Shown: positions 60,911 to 64,000 of the stretch, piece by piece
Layout: each line of letters begins with the position of its first letter
How positions within the stretch are numbered: position 1 is the first letter of the stretch
Source: Ideonella dechloratans
GTDB taxonomy: Bacteria; Pseudomonadota; Gammaproteobacteria; Burkholderiales; Burkholderiaceae_C
DNA length: 64,000 nucleotides
Direction of reading: 5' to 3'
NCBI RefSeq assembly: GCF_021049305.1
Contig: NZ_CP088081.1
Coordinates: 248,001-312,000 of the forward strand
Program-made: the position numbers and the translations under genes
The notes under the pieces: model-generated
Told to the model about the DNA's origin: nothing
Seen by the model: only the letters and a program-made list of their open reading frames with translations
Databases searched by the model: none

Positions 60911-62004
60911 GTGGCCCCCTGGCTGGCACCTCGAGGGGAAAAGGCCTGGAGAAGCTCTTCCTCGCACACCACCTCGGCACGCTCGGCGTCCGAGGTATTC
61001 CCGGCCCGCGAGGTCGGGGTCTGCGCGGGCGGCAGGACGGATCTCCCGAACTTCTGCACCAGGGCGTGGAAGAACAGGTCCATGACATGGGCCACCCCCG
61101 TGTGATTCACGCTCCGCAGGTTGGGCTCGAAGAAGGCGCCTCGGAAGGGCGGCGCGTTGATCACCTCGTAAGAAGGGAAGTAGTCCACGAAACCGCCGTG
61201 GCCATCGCGCAAGGCGGCCGCAACGGTCCGCAGGATGGACTTGGATTCCATGGTGGCCACCAGCACATGCTGGCCCGACATGGTGGCGGTCAAGGGGACC
61301 GGCGACACGGTCAACAGGAACTTGAGCTTGGGGTTGAGCGCACGCATGCCAGCGATCACCTCCTTCATGCTGCCGAGGATGTCCCAGAACTTCTGGTTCC
61401 GAAAGCTGTGCCGGGCGGGGTCGAATTCGCCGGCCACCGTGCCGGGGCACATCGGGTACTCGTATCCGTGTTCCTTGTTGAACCAGCTTTCGGTCAGTCC
61501 CATCGTGAAGACGAAGACATCGGACTCGAGGATGCAGCGCTTGAAGGCCTGCAGCGTCATGTCGCGGGAGGCCTGCATTTCCGCCGCGCTCTCGAAACCC
61601 TGGGGCTCGATGTTGGGTCGGAAGGGGTCGTAATAGCGGCCATCCTTTTCCCACACTTCATCGGGCACCGCTTGAAGCCCGAGCGACCACTGCATCCATT
61701 GCTTCAGCAGCGAGGCGGTGTAGATGTTCGCGGTCCGCGCCGAGAACACACCGTAATTGAACCTGGCGGCGCTGTCGGGGTTGAGGGCCGTCGGGGTGAC
61801 TTCTGGGATGAACCAGTCAAAGCCGCGCTCGCGCAGGGCACGACCGATGTGCTGGGCGAAGCACGATCCGAAGGTCACCACCTTCATCCGGCTGTCGATC
61901 CTGAATCTCGGAGCCCAGAGTTCCGAGATGTCCAGCATGTGCTTCTTGGCCACCGCCGGGGCCCAGAAGGCACATTCGTCCAACTGTTCGTAAGGATGGT
62001 TCAT
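60907..62004 (-). CDS. GSCFA-domain protein
   Basis: A 365-residue protein with the family motif FGSCFAQHIGRAL (Ser47, Cys48), then FRPNIEPQGFESAAEMQASR and SVVKGLTES-like FTMGLTESW, all in the GSCFA pattern. Family members are suspected polysaccharide esterases or acyltransferases, often near capsule or exopolysaccharide genes. Here it is paired only with an SGNH-like protein. Base composition is slightly lower than its neighbours. Confidence 0.82.
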   Translation of the reverse strand: MNHPYEQLDECAFWAPAVAKKHMLDISELWAPRFRIDSRMKVVTFGSCFAQHIGRALRERGFDWFIPEVTPTALNPDSAARFNYGVFSARTANIYTASLLKQWMQWSLGLQAVPDEVWEKDGRYYDPFRPNIEPQGFESAAEMQASRDMTLQAFKRCILESDVFVFTMGLTESWFNKEHGYEYPMCPGTVAGEFDPARHSFRNQKFWDILGSMKEVIAGMRALNPKLKFLLTVSPVPLTATMSGQHVLVATMESKSILRTVAAALRDGHGGFVDYFPSYEVINAPPFRGAFFEPNLRSVNHTGVAHVMDLFFHALVQKFGRSVLPPAQTPTSRAGNTSDAERAEVVCEEELLQAFSPRGASQGAT

Positions 62005-62134
62005 TCCAGACTTTTCCTGCGATGCCGCCAGCGCCATGGATGGCGAACAGCCGGGGGTTTTAGCACGCGGCCGTTGCGAGGCCGCACGCATCACCACGGA
62101 GCGTCCGTCAAGTCTGATGAGCCACGCGGGCGCC

Positions 62135-63217
62135 TCAGCGCGCCGGGGCCGCCACCCGCAGCGGCGCCAGGGCCTGGGCGGTGGCGGCTTCGGCCGCACG
62201 GTGGGCCGCGTGCTCGGCCTCCAGCTGCTCGTACCAGGCCTCCAGCATCACGCAGCTGGCCGGCGGGTTGCCGTCCTCGTCCAGGCTGCAGGCGGCCAGC
62301 AGCTGTTCCTCGGCGTCGGTGTGGCGGGCGAACAGGTCGGCCACCCAGTCCACGAAGACGCGCAGCTTGGTGCTCAGGTGCCGGTTGGGCGGGTAGACCA
62401 CGTAGATCGGCACCGGGTCGGCGTCCCAGTCGCACAGCAGGGGCACCAGTTCGCCCGCGTCCATGTGCGGGCGCAGCGTGAAGTAGGGGATCTGCACGAT
62501 GCCCAGGCCGTGCAGCGCGGCCGTCAGGTAGGCGTTGCCGTCGTTGACCGACAGCTTGTAGCGCCCCTGCACCTCGATGCGTTCGCCGTCGCGGGTGAAG
62601 TCGAAGACGAAATGCCGGCCGGTGCGGGCCGAGAAGTAGCTCACCACCTTGTGCTCGCCGGTCTCCAGCTCGCGCGGGTGGCGCGGCAGGCCGTGGCGGC
62701 GGATGTAGTCGGGCGAGGCCGCGCAGACGAAGCGCCAGAAGCCCACCCGGCGCGCCACCAGCGAGGGGTCGGTGATCTCGCCGCCGCGCAGCACGCAGTC
62801 CACGTTGTCGCTCACCAGGTCCACCGGCCGGTCGCTCACGCCCAGGTCGATCTGGATCTCGGGGTACTGGGCGTGGAACTGCGGCAGCGCCGGGATCAGC
62901 AGCAGCCGCGCCACCGAGGACGACACATCCACCCGGATGCGCCCCTTGGGCGTGACCCGCGCGTGGCTGAGCGAGCCCTCCAGCTCGTCCAGGTCGCCCA
63001 GCAGGCGGCTGACCCGCTCGTAGTAGGCCGCGCCATCGGGCGTGACCGTGACGCGCCGCGTGGTGCGGTTGAGCAGGCGCGTTTGCAGCTGGTCTTCCAG
63101 CGACTGGATCAGCCGGGTGACGGCGGCCTTGGGCAGGCCCAGCGAGTCGGCGGCCTTGGTGAAGGTGCCGGCCTCGACGACGCGGGTGAAGGCCTGCATG
63201 GCGCTGAGTTTGTCCAT
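62135..63217 (-). CDS. LysR-family transcriptional regulator
   Basis: A 360-residue LysR protein, longer than the usual 300 by a helical C-terminal tail (AWYEQLEAEHAAHRAAEAA). The HTH is VVEAGTFTKAADSLGLPKAAVTR (residues 13-35). The effector domain shows GRIRVDVSSSVARLLLIP. AGGAG precedes the ATG. It is divergent from the alpha/beta hydrolase-like gene and probably controls it. Confidence 0.92.
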   Translation of the reverse strand: MDKLSAMQAFTRVVEAGTFTKAADSLGLPKAAVTRLIQSLEDQLQTRLLNRTTRRVTVTPDGAAYYERVSRLLGDLDELEGSLSHARVTPKGRIRVDVSSSVARLLLIPALPQFHAQYPEIQIDLGVSDRPVDLVSDNVDCVLRGGEITDPSLVARRVGFWRFVCAASPDYIRRHGLPRHPRELETGEHKVVSYFSARTGRHFVFDFTRDGERIEVQGRYKLSVNDGNAYLTAALHGLGIVQIPYFTLRPHMDAGELVPLLCDWDADPVPIYVVYPPNRHLSTKLRVFVDWVADLFARHTDAEEQLLAACSLDEDGNPPASCVMLEAWYEQLEAEHAAHRAAEAATAQALAPLRVAAPAR

Positions 63218-63362
63218 CGTGGGGACTCCTGCGGCGGGGTGGGTGGGATGCGCTGCATTGTTTCACCACCGGAAAAACTGTGTCTGGCCCGCGGTGGTTT
63301 ATTTCGTCGGCTGCAACACCTATCGTTCACCCCAACGCTGAACCTCCTCCGCCCTCCACCCC

Positions 63363-64000
63363 ATGAACGCCCTCACCCCGCTCACCGCCGCCTGGCGCGA
63401 CACCCAGGTCGATGCCGGCCTGGACGCGCCGCTGGCGGTGCGCATCCATGGGGCTGTGGAGAGGGCCTGCACGGCGAAGGCCCGGCGCCCCCTGGTCCTG
63501 CACCTGCCCGGCGGCAGCTTCACCGGCGGCGACCTGGACAGTGGCCTGCCCACCGCCCGCCTGCTGGCCCAGAGCGGCGCGGTGGTGGTGTCGCTGGACT
63601 ACCCCAAGGCGCCGGCCCGGCCCTTCCCGGCGGCGCTGCAAGCCGCCGGGGCCCTGCTGCGCTGGCTGCGTCGGGCGCGCACCCGGCTGGCCGGGGCCGG
63701 CACGGCCCTGTGGGTGGCGGGCGAGGAGGCCGGCGCCAACCTGGCGGCCGGTCTGGCCCTGTGGGCGCGCGACCAGGGTCTGCCGCTGGCCGGGCAAGTG
63801 CTGCTCTCGCCCCTGCTGGACCCGAGCATGGCCACCGCTTCGCTGCGCGAGGCGGGGCAGGGCTGCGCCGACTGCGCCATCGCCCGCGGCTGGGTGGCCT
63901 ACCTGGGACGCCAGGGCGACCACCCCTATGCCGCACCGCTGCACGCCGCGCGCCTGGCCCACGTGGCCCCGGCGCTGGTGGCGGTGGGCGCGGACGATCC
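63363..64000 (+). CDS. Alpha/beta hydrolase-fold protein lacking nucleophile Ser (cut by window edge)
   Basis: The first 212 residues of a hydrolase of the HSL/alpha-beta hydrolase-3 type; the end lies beyond the window. The oxyanion region reads LHLPGGSFTGGD (residues 46-57), near the usual HGGG. The nucleophile elbow, normally GDSAGG, reads AGEEAGANLA (Glu122 at the Ser position). Family features such as DYPKAPARPFPAAL remain. With Ser replaced, ordinary ester hydrolysis is unlikely. No clear Shine-Dalgarno precedes the ATG. Confidence 0.82.
   Translation, partial: MNALTPLTAAWRDTQVDAGLDAPLAVRIHGAVERACTAKARRPLVLHLPGGSFTGGDLDSGLPTARLLAQSGAVVVSLDYPKAPARPFPAALQAAGALLRWLRRARTRLAGAGTALWVAGEEAGANLAAGLALWARDQGLPLAGQVLLSPLLDPSMATASLREAGQGCADCAIARGWVAYLGRQGDHPYAAPLHAARLAHVAPALVAVGADD

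Noticed and set aside
63260..63274. LysR site TTTC-N7-GAAA between the right-end lysR gene and the hydrolase gene
   Set aside because: Arms of only 4 bp; too short to separate from chance.

Overview
This window comes from a bacterial chromosome of very high GC content (about 70% by eye), with short intergenic gaps, many ATGA start/stop overlaps and mostly co-directional operons. The gene content suggests a betaproteobacterium of the order Burkholderiales, perhaps the Ideonella/Rubrivivax/Leptothrix group: a glycerol ABC-transporter operon, an SHP-type cytochrome operon, an OpgGH pair next to a GlrKR-type two-component system, a type VI secretion effector module and a TonB receptor/YfiR/diguanylate cyclase operon. 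I saw no rRNA, tRNA, CRISPR array, transposase or phage structural gene. No gene-free stretch is longer than about 220 bases.

Layout. 1-3.4 kb: a LysR regulator cut by the left edge, divergent from mmsA, then a SAM methyltransferase behind an unusual structured leader, then a hemolysin III family membrane protein. 3.4-7.2 kb (minus): TonB-dependent receptor, YfiR-like periplasmic protein and CHASE8-GGDEF cyclase in one operon. 7.3-17.4 kb: the glycerol locus, glpDSTPQUV on the minus strand and glpRK divergent on the plus strand, with four phased TCGTTT repeats between them. 17.4-22.5 kb: a K+-channel-like protein, a long-chain acyl-CoA ligase, a DUF805 protein and trpS. 22.6-30.1 kb: glrK, a QseG-like lipoprotein and glrR, then opgGH. 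The gap before opgG holds a near-perfect sigma-54 promoter, two GlrR-type inverted repeats and an IHF consensus, so osmoregulated periplasmic glucan synthesis appears to be a direct GlrR target here.

30.3-37.5 kb: a type VI secretion module (VgrG, DUF4123 adaptor, DUF3304 lipoprotein, DUF2235/Tle1 phospholipase, unknown periplasmic protein). Its base composition falls after vgrG, which suggests a transferred effector cassette. 37.6-44.1 kb: paired M16 peptidases, a VOC protein, a WYL regulator, an EamA transporter, a small unknown protein, and a gmd gene whose last quarter is replaced in frame by what looks like the tail of a TTC38-family TPR protein. 44.3-48.0 kb: SHP (DUF1924), a diheme cytochrome, a b-type cytochrome and a QseBC-like pair. 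48.1-51.2 kb: a RelE/Phd-type toxin-antitoxin pair with a 12-bp inverted-repeat operator, a second diguanylate cyclase and an aromatic aminotransferase.

51.3-64 kb: a 5'-nucleotidase lipoprotein, a DUF2332 protein divergent from a Crp/Fnr regulator with a CRP-geometry palindrome between them, an EamA exporter, LplT, alanine racemase, a lipoprotein, a thioesterase, ArfB, a GSCFA/SGNH pair, and a LysR regulator divergent from an alpha/beta hydrolase-fold protein that runs off the right edge and lacks the nucleophile serine.

Functional assignments rest on motifs and gene order recognised by eye. No database search was run.
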